Positions 1-8,353 are shown, numbered from the stretch's first letter. The stretch: 64,000 bases of DNA from Nitrospira sp. (GCA_016715825.1 JADJXO010000013.1:62001-126000); one strand, 5' to 3'. Notes: generated from the sequence alone by a model not told the origin. A program made the numbers and translations.

Positions 1-1
1 G

Positions 2-298
2 GTCTACACGAAGCACTCCGATTTCGTCCAGCGAGAGGTCGCAGGCGAATGTATCCTCGTTCCAATCCGCCGGAAGCTGGCAGAGGCCAACAGCATCTAC
101 GTCCTGAACGAGACCGGTGCCGCCTTCTGGAATTCCATCGATGGGATACGCTCAACGCTGTCCATTGAACAGGAAATCGGTGACATCTACGATGTCGCTA
201 TGGAACAGCTGCATCACGACTTCGAGACCTTATTGGCAGATCTGCGCATGATCGGGGCTATTCAGGAGGTACCCACCCACGATGGTTCAGCGACGTAA
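2..298 (+). CDS. PqqD-like RiPP leader-binding protein (5' end outside window)
   Basis: The frame is open from base 2 and ends in TAA at 298, giving 98 visible residues. The sequence has the PqqD/coenzyme-PQQ-D winged-helix pattern: a beta-rich start, then VLNETGAAFWNSIDG near residues 35-50, then a helical end with DFETLLADLRMIGAI. Such proteins are RiPP recognition elements that hold the leader of a precursor peptide and present it to radical SAM enzymes. Its stop overlaps the start of the next radical SAM gene by 17 bases, so translation is probably coupled. Calling it the leader-binder for the precursor at 2338 is inference from context. The true start is not visible. Confidence 0.8.
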   Translation, partial: VYTKHSDFVQREVAGECILVPIRRKLAEANSIYVLNETGAAFWNSIDGIRSTLSIEQEIGDIYDVAMEQLHHDFETLLADLRMIGAIQEVPTHDGSAT

Positions 299-1193
299 GC
301 TGGATCACCTGCCTGATCGCTTCCCCCTCGCCTGTCAATGGGAAGTCACCTGTCGTTGTAATCTGCATTGCATCATGTGCTACACGGACTGCTTCAATGA
401 ACCGGAGCGGATCCGACAAGAGCTGTCGACCGTCGAGGTGCTTCGCATTATGGAGGAACTCGCCGAAGCCGGCTGCCTGGAACTTTGCCTGACCGGCGGT
501 GAACCGCTCGCACGTCCCGACTTTTTCCAGATCTATGAACGAGCGATCACACGAGGATTTCTGGTGACGCTGTTTACCAATGGGACCTTGATCACCGAGT
601 CGATCGCCGACCGCTTGGCGGCGCTCCCTCCTCACCGAGTCGAAATCAGCTTACACGGGATAACGGAAACCACCTTCGAACAAGTCACGTTGGGGCGAGG
701 ATCGTTCCAGCGGTGTCGGCAAGCAATCGGCTGGTTGACCGAGCGGCGAATTCCTCTGACGCTCAAGTCGACAGCCTTGACGTTGAACCAACACGAGATT
801 CTCCCCATCAAGCGCTATGTCGACACCATCGAATCCGTAGGCTACAAACTTGGTGAAGAGATTCGACCGGCACTTGATGGGTCCGGTGCTCCCTTTCAGT
901 TTGCGCTTGCACCGGAGGCTCTCGACGAACTCCATCGTCAGGATACGCAGCTCTTACGCGAGGCCTGCCAAAAACAAGTCCCGGACACACGCCCCTGCCG
1001 CAGCGGGGTGCGACGATTTCACATCGACGCGTACGGCGTTCTCCAACTATGCTCAGGAAACCGTGCTCAGGGCTATGATCTGCGGAAGGGATCGTTCCAG
1101 GAAGGATTTTACGGCCACCTACCTTCCTTCGGCTGTCGATGGAAACACGAAGCCACGACCGATCTCCTCCGCCCCGAGGTCACGCATGTCTGA
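282..1193 (+). CDS. Radical SAM peptide-modifying enzyme 1 (short C-terminus)
   Basis: The 303-residue protein carries the radical SAM cluster motif C26-x3-C30-x2-C33 and LTGGEPL (the SAM-binding GGE region). The C-terminal part has only a reduced SPASM-like set of Cys (PCRSG, LQLC, FGC), so it probably binds fewer auxiliary clusters than the two related enzymes downstream. The start ATG at 282 lies inside the end of the PqqD gene and follows a GGAGG-like stretch at 265-270. The gene overlaps the next one by 8 bases. Enzymes of this class make Cys-alpha-carbon thioethers, C-C crosslinks or epimerisations in RiPP precursors. The actual reaction cannot be told from sequence. Confidence 0.85.
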   Translation: MVQRRKLDHLPDRFPLACQWEVTCRCNLHCIMCYTDCFNEPERIRQELSTVEVLRIMEELAEAGCLELCLTGGEPLARPDFFQIYERAITRGFLVTLFTNGTLITESIADRLAALPPHRVEISLHGITETTFEQVTLGRGSFQRCRQAIGWLTERRIPLTLKSTALTLNQHEILPIKRYVDTIESVGYKLGEEIRPALDGSGAPFQFALAPEALDELHRQDTQLLREACQKQVPDTRPCRSGVRRFHIDAYGVLQLCSGNRAQGYDLRKGSFQEGFYGHLPSFGCRWKHEATTDLLRPEVTHV

Positions 1194-2301
1194 TGCACGT
1201 AAGCTCCCCGCTATGGCCTACGGCGAATTCAGCCGACGGATACATACTCACGCCACAGACGCCCATCACGTCACGAACGCGCAGCTCGAATTGACATACC
1301 GATGCAACCTCCATTGCCGCCACTGCTATACCGATCCCTACAACAACAAGGACTGGATCGCTCAAGAGCTGTCCCTCTCCGAAATCACTCGACTGATCGA
1401 TGACATGGCTCAACTCGGAATTCTCTGGTTGAACTTGACGGGAGGTGAGGTGTTTCAGCACCCTCGGTTTTGGGACATCTATGACCACGCCTATCACCGC
1501 GGGTTCCTGCTCCAACTCTATACCAACGGTACCCTGTTTACCGAGGCGATGGTGGCACGACTTCAGAATCGGCCTCCGTTTACGATCGACATTTCCTGCC
1601 ATTCCATCGACGAATCCTCCTTCGATTGGTTCACGCAAGTACCTGGCTCCTTTCGAGCGTTTCGGCGCGGGCTGGAACTCCTTCGAACAGCCGATCTCCC
1701 CTTTACCCTAAAGACGAAAGGAATGAATTGGAACCGACAGGAGTTACCGGCGATCAAAGATTTTGTCGAGTCTTTCGGGCAACCGTTCAGTCTCACCACA
1801 GCGCTGTCACCCCGGCTCGACGGGGATCTGTCTTCCTTGTCGCACCGATTGACTCCCTCCGATGTAGCCATGGTGCAGGTGGAATTGATGGGAGGGGAGC
1901 CCTCCGAAGAGGAATGCCGGGTAGCCACGGAACTATTACAACGGCCCCCGGATCGACTCTACCGCTGCGGCTGCGGCACGAACACGATTCATATTAATGC
2001 GCGAGGAGAACTCGGCACCTGCACCATGCAGTATGAACGACGCTATTCGCTGCGGACCTATTCCCTTCGCGACGCGATCGAACGGCTCTTTACGGATATT
2101 GCATCCTTACGCTATCACCAGGACGTTCCCTGCAAAACCTGCGAGCTTCAGTCTTTCTGCGACAAGAAGCCGACAGAGGCACGTTGGGAATGCGGAAATC
2201 CCGAGTCACCGGTTCCTTACAATTGCGACGTCGCCTTAGCCCGTGCAGAAATGGCAACACAACAGACGCTGCTTCACCCCCTTGGTGTCTCTCGTGGTTG
2301 A
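1186..2301 (+). CDS. Radical SAM/SPASM peptide-modifying enzyme 2
   Basis: The 371-residue protein starts at ATG 1186, inside the end of the preceding gene; the frame stays open upstream but nothing recognisable is encoded there. The radical SAM motif is C40-x3-C44-x2-C47 in LTYRCNLHCRHCY, followed by LTGGEVFQHP. A full SPASM region follows: CGCGTNTIHINARGELGTC, then PCKTCELQSFC and later Cys residues, as expected for two auxiliary Fe-S clusters. It is related to the flanking radical SAM proteins and sits directly before the precursor gene (36-base gap), so it is a likely modifier of that peptide. Confidence 0.88.
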   Translation: MSDARKLPAMAYGEFSRRIHTHATDAHHVTNAQLELTYRCNLHCRHCYTDPYNNKDWIAQELSLSEITRLIDDMAQLGILWLNLTGGEVFQHPRFWDIYDHAYHRGFLLQLYTNGTLFTEAMVARLQNRPPFTIDISCHSIDESSFDWFTQVPGSFRAFRRGLELLRTADLPFTLKTKGMNWNRQELPAIKDFVESFGQPFSLTTALSPRLDGDLSSLSHRLTPSDVAMVQVELMGGEPSEEECRVATELLQRPPDRLYRCGCGTNTIHINARGELGTCTMQYERRYSLRTYSLRDAIERLFTDIASLRYHQDVPCKTCELQSFCDKKPTEARWECGNPESPVPYNCDVALARAEMATQQTLLHPLGVSRG

Positions 2302-2337
2302 ACATCTAGCTGCTCTTTCTTCAGGAGGAATCTCGAT

Positions 2338-2583
2338 ATGAACGGCAAGAAACCCTATACGCCACCACAGCTCTACGAAGTCGTGCTGGACCAAGAGCAA
2401 GCTATTTTGGCCACCTGTAGCCTAGCCACCATGTCCATATCGGCCGCAGCAATGACGGGCTGCCGCCCTCCAACCGGATGTAGCAACTTCCCTGGTGCAA
2501 CTCCGGCCGGCTGCAAGCGTTCACGTCTGCCGGTCATGTTCATGGGAAGGACATGCCACGACTCCGGTCCTCGGGCGTCGTAG
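2338..2583 (+). CDS. Cys-rich RiPP precursor peptide
   Basis: This 81-residue peptide has a strong Shine-Dalgarno (AGGAGG at 2323-2328) before ATG 2338. The N-terminal part reads KKPYTPPQLYEVVLDQEQA, the Lys/Pro/Tyr-rich leader type met next to PqqD and radical SAM genes, and ends near ILATC. The rest looks like a core: Cys at 27, 42, 48, 59 and 73, with many Pro, Gly, Ser and Thr (for example GCRPPTGCSN), and it ends in Ser81. It is placed between a radical SAM gene and an HprK-like kinase gene. I infer that the core is modified at Cys residues. The product class is unknown to me, and no cleavage site can be fixed. Confidence 0.75.
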   Translation: MNGKKPYTPPQLYEVVLDQEQAILATCSLATMSISAAAMTGCRPPTGCSNFPGATPAGCKRSRLPVMFMGRTCHDSGPRAS

Positions 2584-2590
2584 GAGCACC

Positions 2591-3496
2591 ATGGATCTGA
2601 CTGTTCAGATTGGCGGCTACACGGTGCATGTTCACGAACCGGACAATCATCCCTGCCTCACTTGGCCGCTTCGCCCATTCGATAGATTTCTTACCCCTTC
2701 GATTCCGTCCCCGGATATGCAGGTCGACGTGACGGTGGTCTCTCCGCTCCCCGATCTTCCGGCAGGAGAGCTTCAATTCGATTCGTCGCACGGCTGTTGG
2801 ACGCTCTTTGAATCGAAGACTGGACTGCTGTTCGAATCCCTTGACCCTAAAATTCTCCAACCACGGGTGCGGGCCTGTATTTCAGACGACTACCGTTCAG
2901 TGCAAGCATGGATTCTCCCCAATCTCTCGGATGGGCAGGTCGGATGGAGCCCTATGCAGCTCTTTAACCCACTCATCGAAGTCTGTTTATTGTCGCGCCT
3001 CGCTCGTGAAGGAGGATTTCTCTTGCATGCATCGGGCCTCTCATTGTGCGGGCAGGGCTATGTGTTCACCGGCCCGTCAGGGGCCGGCAAATCAACCATT
3101 GCGGAACTGTTCGCCGACCGAGGCGCCACGGTCCTGAGCGATGAGCGAGTTATTGTACGGATGCGGGACGACGGTTTTGTCCTGTTTGGCACGCCGTGGG
3201 TTGGGTCAGGGCAGTACGCCACGAACGCATCGGCGCCGATGACGGCGCTCTATTGTATTCAGCATGGGCAGGAGCGACACCGGATCGAGCCACTGACACC
3301 GTCCACGGTGGTGACCCGAATGCTCCAACAAGCGTTCCTTCCCCACTGGGATCGCTCCGGTGTAGAGACCACGCTGGATGTACTGACCTCGTTGACCACG
3401 GCCATGCCCTGCCGAAGCCTGGCCTTTCTGAACCAGCTCGACATCGTCGACTTCTTGCTCAGTTGCTCATCGGAGCTTCACACGGCCACCACATGA
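2591..3496 (+). CDS. HPr kinase-like protein of the RiPP cluster
   Basis: The 301-residue protein starts at ATG 2591 (GGAGCACC just upstream), although the frame is open further back. It has the HprK C-terminal fold signature: LLHASGLSL near residues 144-152, the P-loop GPSGAGKST at 161-169, then LSDERVIV near 182-189. The N-terminal half is not the usual HprK sensor domain. HprK homologues in lasso peptide clusters, such as that of paeninodin, phosphorylate the C-terminal Ser of the precursor, and the precursor here also ends in Ser. That parallel is inference. The gene ends in a 4-base ATGA overlap with the next radical SAM gene. Confidence 0.8.
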   Translation: MDLTVQIGGYTVHVHEPDNHPCLTWPLRPFDRFLTPSIPSPDMQVDVTVVSPLPDLPAGELQFDSSHGCWTLFESKTGLLFESLDPKILQPRVRACISDDYRSVQAWILPNLSDGQVGWSPMQLFNPLIEVCLLSRLAREGGFLLHASGLSLCGQGYVFTGPSGAGKSTIAELFADRGATVLSDERVIVRMRDDGFVLFGTPWVGSGQYATNASAPMTALYCIQHGQERHRIEPLTPSTVVTRMLQQAFLPHWDRSGVETTLDVLTSLTTAMPCRSLAFLNQLDIVDFLLSCSSELHTATT

Positions 3497-4551
3497 AACA
3501 GCTCGACGCCGACACATTCTTGGCCGAGTTATCCTGGAAGGCGCAACAACGACGCCATCCGGACAGCGTGACCTTTGAACTCACCTACGGCTGCAATTTG
3601 CGCTGCGTTCATTGCTTCAACCCGACCCATCGCGCCCTGTCGCATGAACTCACCACCCGAGAGATCCGAACAATCCTTGATCAATTGGCTGAACTCGGCA
3701 TACTCACCGTAACGTTTACCGGTGGCGAGCTTGGCACTCGTCCGGACTTTCAGGAGATTTTCGGCCACACCCGACAGCTAGGGCTGGTGATTCAAATACT
3801 CACCAATGCCACACGGGTGACGTCCGAGTTCGTGCGCTTACTCCATGACGTCGGCACCGAACAGGCCTGCGTATCGATATACGGCGCGACGGCCGCCACG
3901 TATGAACGGATGACGGCCGTTGTGGGATCGTATGCCGCGTTTCGTCGTGGGCTCGCTCTTCTAGCCTCAAGCGCTGTCCCAATCGTCGTGCGCATGCCGG
4001 TCACCTCCCTCAACTACGAGGAGATTCACCTGTGCCGATCCATCGCCGAAGAATTGAGATGCAAATTTCAGTATACGTTTGATCTGACGCCGACCGTAAC
4101 CGGAGACCTCACGCCACTCCAATACCGGCTTTCCGCCGAAACAAAGATCCGGCTTGATCAAGCCATGCTCCCTCAGTGGGGATCAGCGCCTGTCGAAGAA
4201 TCCTGCCTGGCTGCCGACGGATTCATCGAATGCGCCTGTGGCCACACTCGGTTTGCCATTACACCCTACGGCGAGATGAATCTGTGCACAGCCTTTCCAA
4301 TCCCTCAGTACGATCTGAAAACCGGTACGGTCAAGGAAGGATGGGAATACCTCAAACGAACCGTCGACGAGGCTCACCCGAATGATCGGTACGAATGTCC
4401 GACCTGTGATGTCAGATCCTACTGCCGGCAGGGACGGAACGATGCGTGGCTGGAAACCGGCGATATGAGCGTCTGCCTGCCCCACTATCAGGAATGGGCG
4501 AAACTGGAGCAGCGTACCCATGCCCTCCTCGACCCTCGACGACCTGCTTGA
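3493..4551 (+). CDS. Radical SAM/SPASM peptide-modifying enzyme 3
   Basis: The 352-residue protein starts at ATG 3493, which overlaps the kinase stop codon. The radical SAM motif is C34-x3-C38-x2-C41 in LTYGCNLRCVHCF, followed by FTGGELGTRPDF. A complete SPASM region is present: CACGHTRFAITPYGEMNLC, then CPTCDVRSYC and a last Cys near MSVCLPHY. It is related to the two enzymes at 282 and 1186. Three distinct radical SAM enzymes around one precursor suggest successive or region-specific modifications; which residues each one acts on is unknown. Confidence 0.88.
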   Translation: MKQLDADTFLAELSWKAQQRRHPDSVTFELTYGCNLRCVHCFNPTHRALSHELTTREIRTILDQLAELGILTVTFTGGELGTRPDFQEIFGHTRQLGLVIQILTNATRVTSEFVRLLHDVGTEQACVSIYGATAATYERMTAVVGSYAAFRRGLALLASSAVPIVVRMPVTSLNYEEIHLCRSIAEELRCKFQYTFDLTPTVTGDLTPLQYRLSAETKIRLDQAMLPQWGSAPVEESCLAADGFIECACGHTRFAITPYGEMNLCTAFPIPQYDLKTGTVKEGWEYLKRTVDEAHPNDRYECPTCDVRSYCRQGRNDAWLETGDMSVCLPHYQEWAKLEQRTHALLDPRRPA

Positions 4552-5482
4552 GGCCTATACTCAGGTCAGCATCAGAAATCGGGCGATCCTGGAAGAATTC
4601 ACGCTGATCGCTCAACGGTTTCATCAACAAGAAATCGCCTTCATCGTCCTGAAAGGCGCGGATGTTCTTTCACGTCTCTACGGAGTCCGAGGGGCTCGCC
4701 CCCTCTCAGATGTCGACCTACTGGTCCACGAATCTGATTTGCCCGCCATCGACCGAGCACTTCGTCATCTCGGCTTCACCCAACAGATCGATGGTAATCC
4801 AGCCTATGCGTCAGCGGACGGAGCGCTTTCCCTCGATCTGATCACAACCCTGTGGTACCTCGATCAGCAAGAACTCGATTCAGTCTGGAGGCGTGCGCAG
4901 GTGAGATCCCTCGACGCCACGACTATTTCCTGCCTCGATACTGCCGATCTGCTGATCTATCTGACTGCGTACAGCGTCATCCATCGGGGGCATCTGTCCG
5001 CCTCCTTCGTGCATGACATGAAACTGCTCATCGAGAAGGAGAGGCCTGATTGGCCGGTGATCGTGGCACGAACCAGGCAGGCCACACTGCATGTATCTCT
5101 CTTTCATGGGCTGTCGCATGTCGTAAAAATCTTCCCCGCACTCCCCATTCCTGATAGCGTTCTGACGATGCTGGGTCCCACAAAGAGACAGGAGCGGATA
5201 CTGGCCTGGCTGCTTCGGAGGCTGGTGACGACGGAGCCACTGCCTGAGGTCGGTCACCTTCTGTTATTTCTTACACAACCCCACAGCAATAAGATGGCTT
5301 GGCTCAAGCGTCGGCTATTCCCTTCAGCAACTTTCCTCTCCTACCGGTATGGTCCGGCAGGACAAATCCTACCCTGGAAGACGAGGCTCTCGCACTTCTA
5401 TCACCTAACAACCGCTGCGCTTGATCTGATTCGACGGGTGCTTCATCGGCTCACCACCACACCAACCCGCGGTTCACGATGA
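4520..5482 (+). CDS. Nucleotidyltransferase family protein of the RiPP cluster
   Basis: This 320-residue protein belongs to the nucleotidyltransferase family often found in RiPP clusters together with HprK-like kinases and PqqD. The signature is FIVLKGADVLSRLYGV followed by RPLSDVDLLV around residues 45-70; the D-V-D pair is the expected metal-binding site. It probably transfers a nucleotidyl group to a peptide or small molecule, or activates a group for attachment, but the substrate is unknown. The start overlaps the end of the radical SAM gene by 32 bases and the end overlaps the peptidase gene by 4 bases, so it is part of the same operon. Confidence 0.75.
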   Translation: MPSSTLDDLLEAYTQVSIRNRAILEEFTLIAQRFHQQEIAFIVLKGADVLSRLYGVRGARPLSDVDLLVHESDLPAIDRALRHLGFTQQIDGNPAYASADGALSLDLITTLWYLDQQELDSVWRRAQVRSLDATTISCLDTADLLIYLTAYSVIHRGHLSASFVHDMKLLIEKERPDWPVIVARTRQATLHVSLFHGLSHVVKIFPALPIPDSVLTMLGPTKRQERILAWLLRRLVTTEPLPEVGHLLLFLTQPHSNKMAWLKRRLFPSATFLSYRYGPAGQILPWKTRLSHFYHLTTAALDLIRRVLHRLTTTPTRGSR

Positions 5483-6318
5483 TCTCTCGCCTCCTCAGCC
5501 CATCACCAACCTCCACCCGTTTCTCAGCAGAGCGGTTACCTGAAGCCGTACACAGACTTGTCCTGCGGGAAGTGATGGCACCGATCATACAATCGGAAAG
5601 TATGGCTCCGACGATTCAAACGGGCGACGGCCTTGAACTTGAAGATGCGACCGACCTGCAGATCGGCGATGTTGTCGTGTACCGCCATGACCGGCTATTT
5701 ATTTGCCACCGCATCCATGGCATCGAAGGCCATCGGCTTTTTCTGCGAGGAGACGCCGTTACCGGCGCTGACGAAGAGATCGACGTTCAGCAGGTCGTCG
5801 GACGGGTTGATTGTGTCGTCCGCAATGGGAAGCGTCTGGATGTTCGCCGGTCTCGTTTCTCACCCATGGGAAACCAGAATGATTCTGTATGGAGTGTGGC
5901 ATGGACATGGAGTTCACAACGGGCAAGAGCTCCCATCTTGTTGTCCATCAATCGGATCGCTGGAGTTCCTGGCATCAATGGCCTGTTCCGTTTCATCCTA
6001 CGCAGGCTGATGACCATCACCATTATGGAGCGAGTGGCGCTGCAGTCCCTCGACGGATATGTGGCAGGAGCCCGCGTTCATCTCGATCAACTTAGACACC
6101 ACTTGTTGCATCCCATTGGCAGCGACACCCTACTTGTGATTCATATCGGTCCAGCCTATATTGGAATCTGTACGTTGGATCCCTGGCGTATGCAGATCCG
6201 CCCATTCCTGCACCCATTCACCACTGCGCTTGTCGTGGAAACGATTGCATCGTGCCATCCGGTCCAGCTCTCACCTCACTCGATCCGACGCGCAACAACG
6301 GCCGCTGAAAATCAATAA
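5479..6318 (+). CDS. S26-family signal peptidase, archaeal/ER type
   Basis: This 279-residue protein has the S24/S26 Ser protease core: SESMAPTI with catalytic Ser41, then LQIGDVVVYRHDRLF, and CHRIHGIEG with His77, then FLRGDAVT. The His-Arg-Ile motif takes the place of the catalytic Lys of ordinary bacterial LepB and is characteristic of SipW/Sec11-type peptidases. There is no clear N-terminal membrane anchor; a hydrophobic stretch lies around residues 160-180. The C-terminal third is not recognised. As last gene of the RiPP operon (ATGA overlap with its neighbour) it may cleave the leader of the modified peptide, which is inference. Confidence 0.72.
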   Translation: MISRLLSPSPTSTRFSAERLPEAVHRLVLREVMAPIIQSESMAPTIQTGDGLELEDATDLQIGDVVVYRHDRLFICHRIHGIEGHRLFLRGDAVTGADEEIDVQQVVGRVDCVVRNGKRLDVRRSRFSPMGNQNDSVWSVAWTWSSQRARAPILLSINRIAGVPGINGLFRFILRRLMTITIMERVALQSLDGYVAGARVHLDQLRHHLLHPIGSDTLLVIHIGPAYIGICTLDPWRMQIRPFLHPFTTALVVETIASCHPVQLSPHSIRRATTAAENQ

Positions 6319-6328
6319 CAATTCTTTT

Positions 6329-6344
6329 TTCGTACTCGTACGAA
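6329..6344. repeat. Perfect inverted repeat TTCGTAC-TC-GTACGAA
   Basis: A perfect 7-base inverted repeat with a 2-base centre lies in the 127-base gap between the peptidase gene and the ECF sigma gene. It is preceded by a T run but has no T run on its 3' side, so it is not a standard intrinsic terminator in the plus direction. It could be an operator in front of the sigma/anti-sigma operon. Confidence 0.4.
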
Positions 6345-6445
6345 CACGCCTTCTTTTTCGCGATTTCTTCGTGGCGCGCATTGAGGGTGCTATAGTTGTG
6401 ACCTGTCATTGAACAACCGGGTCGATCGTCACCACTACCATTGCC

Positions 6446-7036
6446 ATGGACTCAACTCTTTCGCACGCCGCATCTGCTATCGATCCGAAAATCGCCGCTC
6501 GAGCCGGCAAAGGCGATCACCTCGCCTTCAGCCGGCTCTACGACCAATCGAGCACCGTGCTCTTTAGCCTGGCTGTGCGAATCCTGGGGAACGGAGAAGA
6601 TGCGGCAGAAGTCTTCCAAAGCGTGTACCTCGATGTATGGAGAAAAACCGTTCGGTATGACGTCGGACGAGGAACACCGATCGCCTGGCTGTTGACCCTG
6701 ACGCGTAGTCGAGCCATCGAGCGATTGCGGACATCTCCATCCCGTGTTCGTCGTCAGGTCGGCTCCACTGATGAGGCACAGAGTGAGATAACGACCGGGC
6801 AGTTCGAATCGCCAGCCGATCAGGCGCTACGAACCGTGATCAGCACAACCTTGGCGGACCTGCCGCTGGCGCAACGGCACGCCATTGAATTGTCGTACTA
6901 CGAAGGCCTCACGCCGGTAGAGATTGCCACGAGACTCGGTCAGCCACTAGACGCCGTCTCGGCCCGTATTAGACTGGGTATGTCGAAGCTACGCGAGTCA
7001 TTACACACATACTGGGAACAGGACAAGTCGGCATGA
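6446..7036 (+). CDS. ECF RNA polymerase sigma factor (SigK-like)
   Basis: The 196-residue protein has sigma region 2 around residues 20-95 (FSRLYDQSSTVLFSLAVRIL, AEVFQSVYLDVWRK, AWLLTLTRSRAIERLR) and region 4 around 135-185 (LPLAQRHAIELSYYEGLTPVEIATRLGQ, an HTH). It resembles the ECF group that pairs with ChrR/RskA-like anti-sigma factors. The next gene overlaps by 4 bases and is such an anti-sigma factor. Upstream (6319-6445) I see the inverted repeat at 6329 and a possible -10 TATAGT near 6391. No clear Shine-Dalgarno precedes the ATG. Its targets are unknown; nothing ties it to the RiPP genes except position. Confidence 0.88.
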   Translation: MDSTLSHAASAIDPKIAARAGKGDHLAFSRLYDQSSTVLFSLAVRILGNGEDAAEVFQSVYLDVWRKTVRYDVGRGTPIAWLLTLTRSRAIERLRTSPSRVRRQVGSTDEAQSEITTGQFESPADQALRTVISTTLADLPLAQRHAIELSYYEGLTPVEIATRLGQPLDAVSARIRLGMSKLRESLHTYWEQDKSA

Positions 7037-7686
7037 CGCATGAAGATCTAGAGGAAACTGTTCCGCTCTATGCGATCGGCGCATTAGAAAAAGCTGAACG
7101 GCAAGCCCTGGAAGCTCATCTGTTGTCTGGATGTATGCCTTGCCGTACCGCGCTCAAGGAGGTTCAAACGGTCACAATCTCTCTCCCATTTGCGCTGAAC
7201 CTCGTCCCGCCTCCCCGCGCGTTGAAGACCAAGATCATGGGAGCACGCACTCAGGCGCCTCCGACCGAGACGGCTACTCACCCATCCGCCACACCCAGCC
7301 TGGAACCTGGCGAATGGATGAAACACCTCTTTCCTCCCACCTCCACCGCCACGACCTCGTTCGGCTTGGCGCTGGGGCTGGTTTTTGCTGGAATTCTTGG
7401 TCTGCTGATGTTTCAGGGTTGGAATTCACCCCCGCGCGTGACCGAAGATACAAGGACATTGACGGAACTGCAGATTCAGGTGGATACGGCCAATGCCCAG
7501 GTCACCACGCTCCAACAACAACTCGGCGAGCGAGAAGAATTACTGACGCAGACTCGGGAAGAGCTTCAGCGCCGAACGGAAGAGTTGGCAGAGGTCAAAG
7601 ACCAGCTGATTCAACGTGAAGCGGAAGTGGATGATTTAAAGGCTCAGCTGGCTCAACCCAGTGGGCGTTCATCCCAGCTGCCATAA
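7033..7686 (+). CDS. Membrane anti-sigma factor with zinc-type cytoplasmic domain
   Basis: This 217-residue protein starts in an ATGA overlap with the sigma gene. The N-terminal cytoplasmic part carries a zinc-binding anti-sigma motif (H29-x4-C34-x2-C37), followed by a Pro/Thr-rich linker. One transmembrane segment lies around residues 112-130 (FGLALGLVFAGILGLLMF). The periplasmic part, about residues 140-210, is a long predicted coiled coil (repeated QLGEREELLTQTREELQRR-type heptads). It probably holds the ECF sigma at the membrane until a periplasmic signal releases it. The coiled-coil end instead of a compact sensor domain is the unusual part. Confidence 0.82.
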   Translation: MTHEDLEETVPLYAIGALEKAERQALEAHLLSGCMPCRTALKEVQTVTISLPFALNLVPPPRALKTKIMGARTQAPPTETATHPSATPSLEPGEWMKHLFPPTSTATTSFGLALGLVFAGILGLLMFQGWNSPPRVTEDTRTLTELQIQVDTANAQVTTLQQQLGEREELLTQTREELQRRTEELAEVKDQLIQREAEVDDLKAQLAQPSGRSSQLP

Positions 7687-7775
7687 GCTCGTAGCCAGCT
7701 TGGCTTCCAACGACATCTTTCCCGACAACTCATGCGCCTTGGCCATGGCTCCTCCTGTCCCTGCCTCCAGCTCCT

Positions 7776-8324
7776 GTGCTAGCATACGGTGTGATCGTTA
7801 CAGACTCCACACCATCTGATTCACTGCCACAGAACAACCAGGATGCTCCTTATATGGAGCTGGCCCTCCAACAGGCTAGGCTCGCTCCGCTGCTAGGAGA
7901 AGTCCCGATCGGCGCGGTACTGGTGCACCAGAACGAAGTGATCGCCGCTGCTCACAATTACCGGGAGCTATCACAAGACCCAACCGCCCATGCGGAGATG
8001 ATCGTCATCCGCAAGGCTGCGGAGCAATTAAGGACATGGCGTCTCACCGACACGACTCTCTATGTAACGCTGGAGCCTTGTCCTATGTGCGCCGGAGCGA
8101 TCATACAAGCTCGCATCACTCGGCTCGTGTTCGGCGCTTGGGATCCCAAAGCCGGGGCATGCGGATCGATCCTGAATATTCCGGCTGAACGTCGATTCAA
8201 CCATCGCGTACAGGTAGCCGGAGGGTTATTCGAACAGGAGAGCCGAGCCCTCTTGCAGGAGTTTTTTCGCGCCAAAAGAAATAACGCGTCGGAGAAGCAG
8301 CGTCCACCAAATCCGATCACCTAA
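7776..8324 (+). CDS. tadA: tRNA-specific adenosine deaminase TadA
   Basis: TadA converts A34 to inosine in the anticodon of tRNA-Arg. The zinc/catalytic motifs are intact: TAHAEM (His ligand and catalytic Glu) and EPCPMCAGAI (PCxxC ligands). The body matches bacterial TadA throughout (LGEVPIGAVLV, LRTWRLTDTTLYVTLEPC, FGAWDPKAGACGS, RFNH). The start is uncertain: GTG 7776 gives 182 residues, GTG 7791 gives 177, and ATG 7854 would cut the first helix. No start has a good Shine-Dalgarno. The gene stands alone between the anti-sigma gene and a RAYT element. Confidence 0.92.
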   Translation: MLAYGVIVTDSTPSDSLPQNNQDAPYMELALQQARLAPLLGEVPIGAVLVHQNEVIAAAHNYRELSQDPTAHAEMIVIRKAAEQLRTWRLTDTTLYVTLEPCPMCAGAIIQARITRLVFGAWDPKAGACGSILNIPAERRFNHRVQVAGGLFEQESRALLQEFFRAKRNNASEKQRPPNPIT

Positions 8325-8353
8325 GATCACACACAATCGCAAAAATGGCACGT

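Noticed and set aside
850..1185. N-terminal extension of radical SAM enzyme 2
   Set aside because: The frame is open upstream, but it lies inside radical SAM enzyme 1 and encodes nothing recognisable; ATG 1186 fits the family.
7669..7746. 25-codon minus-strand frame with AGGAGG in front
   Set aside because: Good ribosome site, but the peptide is tiny, overlaps the anti-sigma gene end and has no hydrophobic or other feature; left as unproven.
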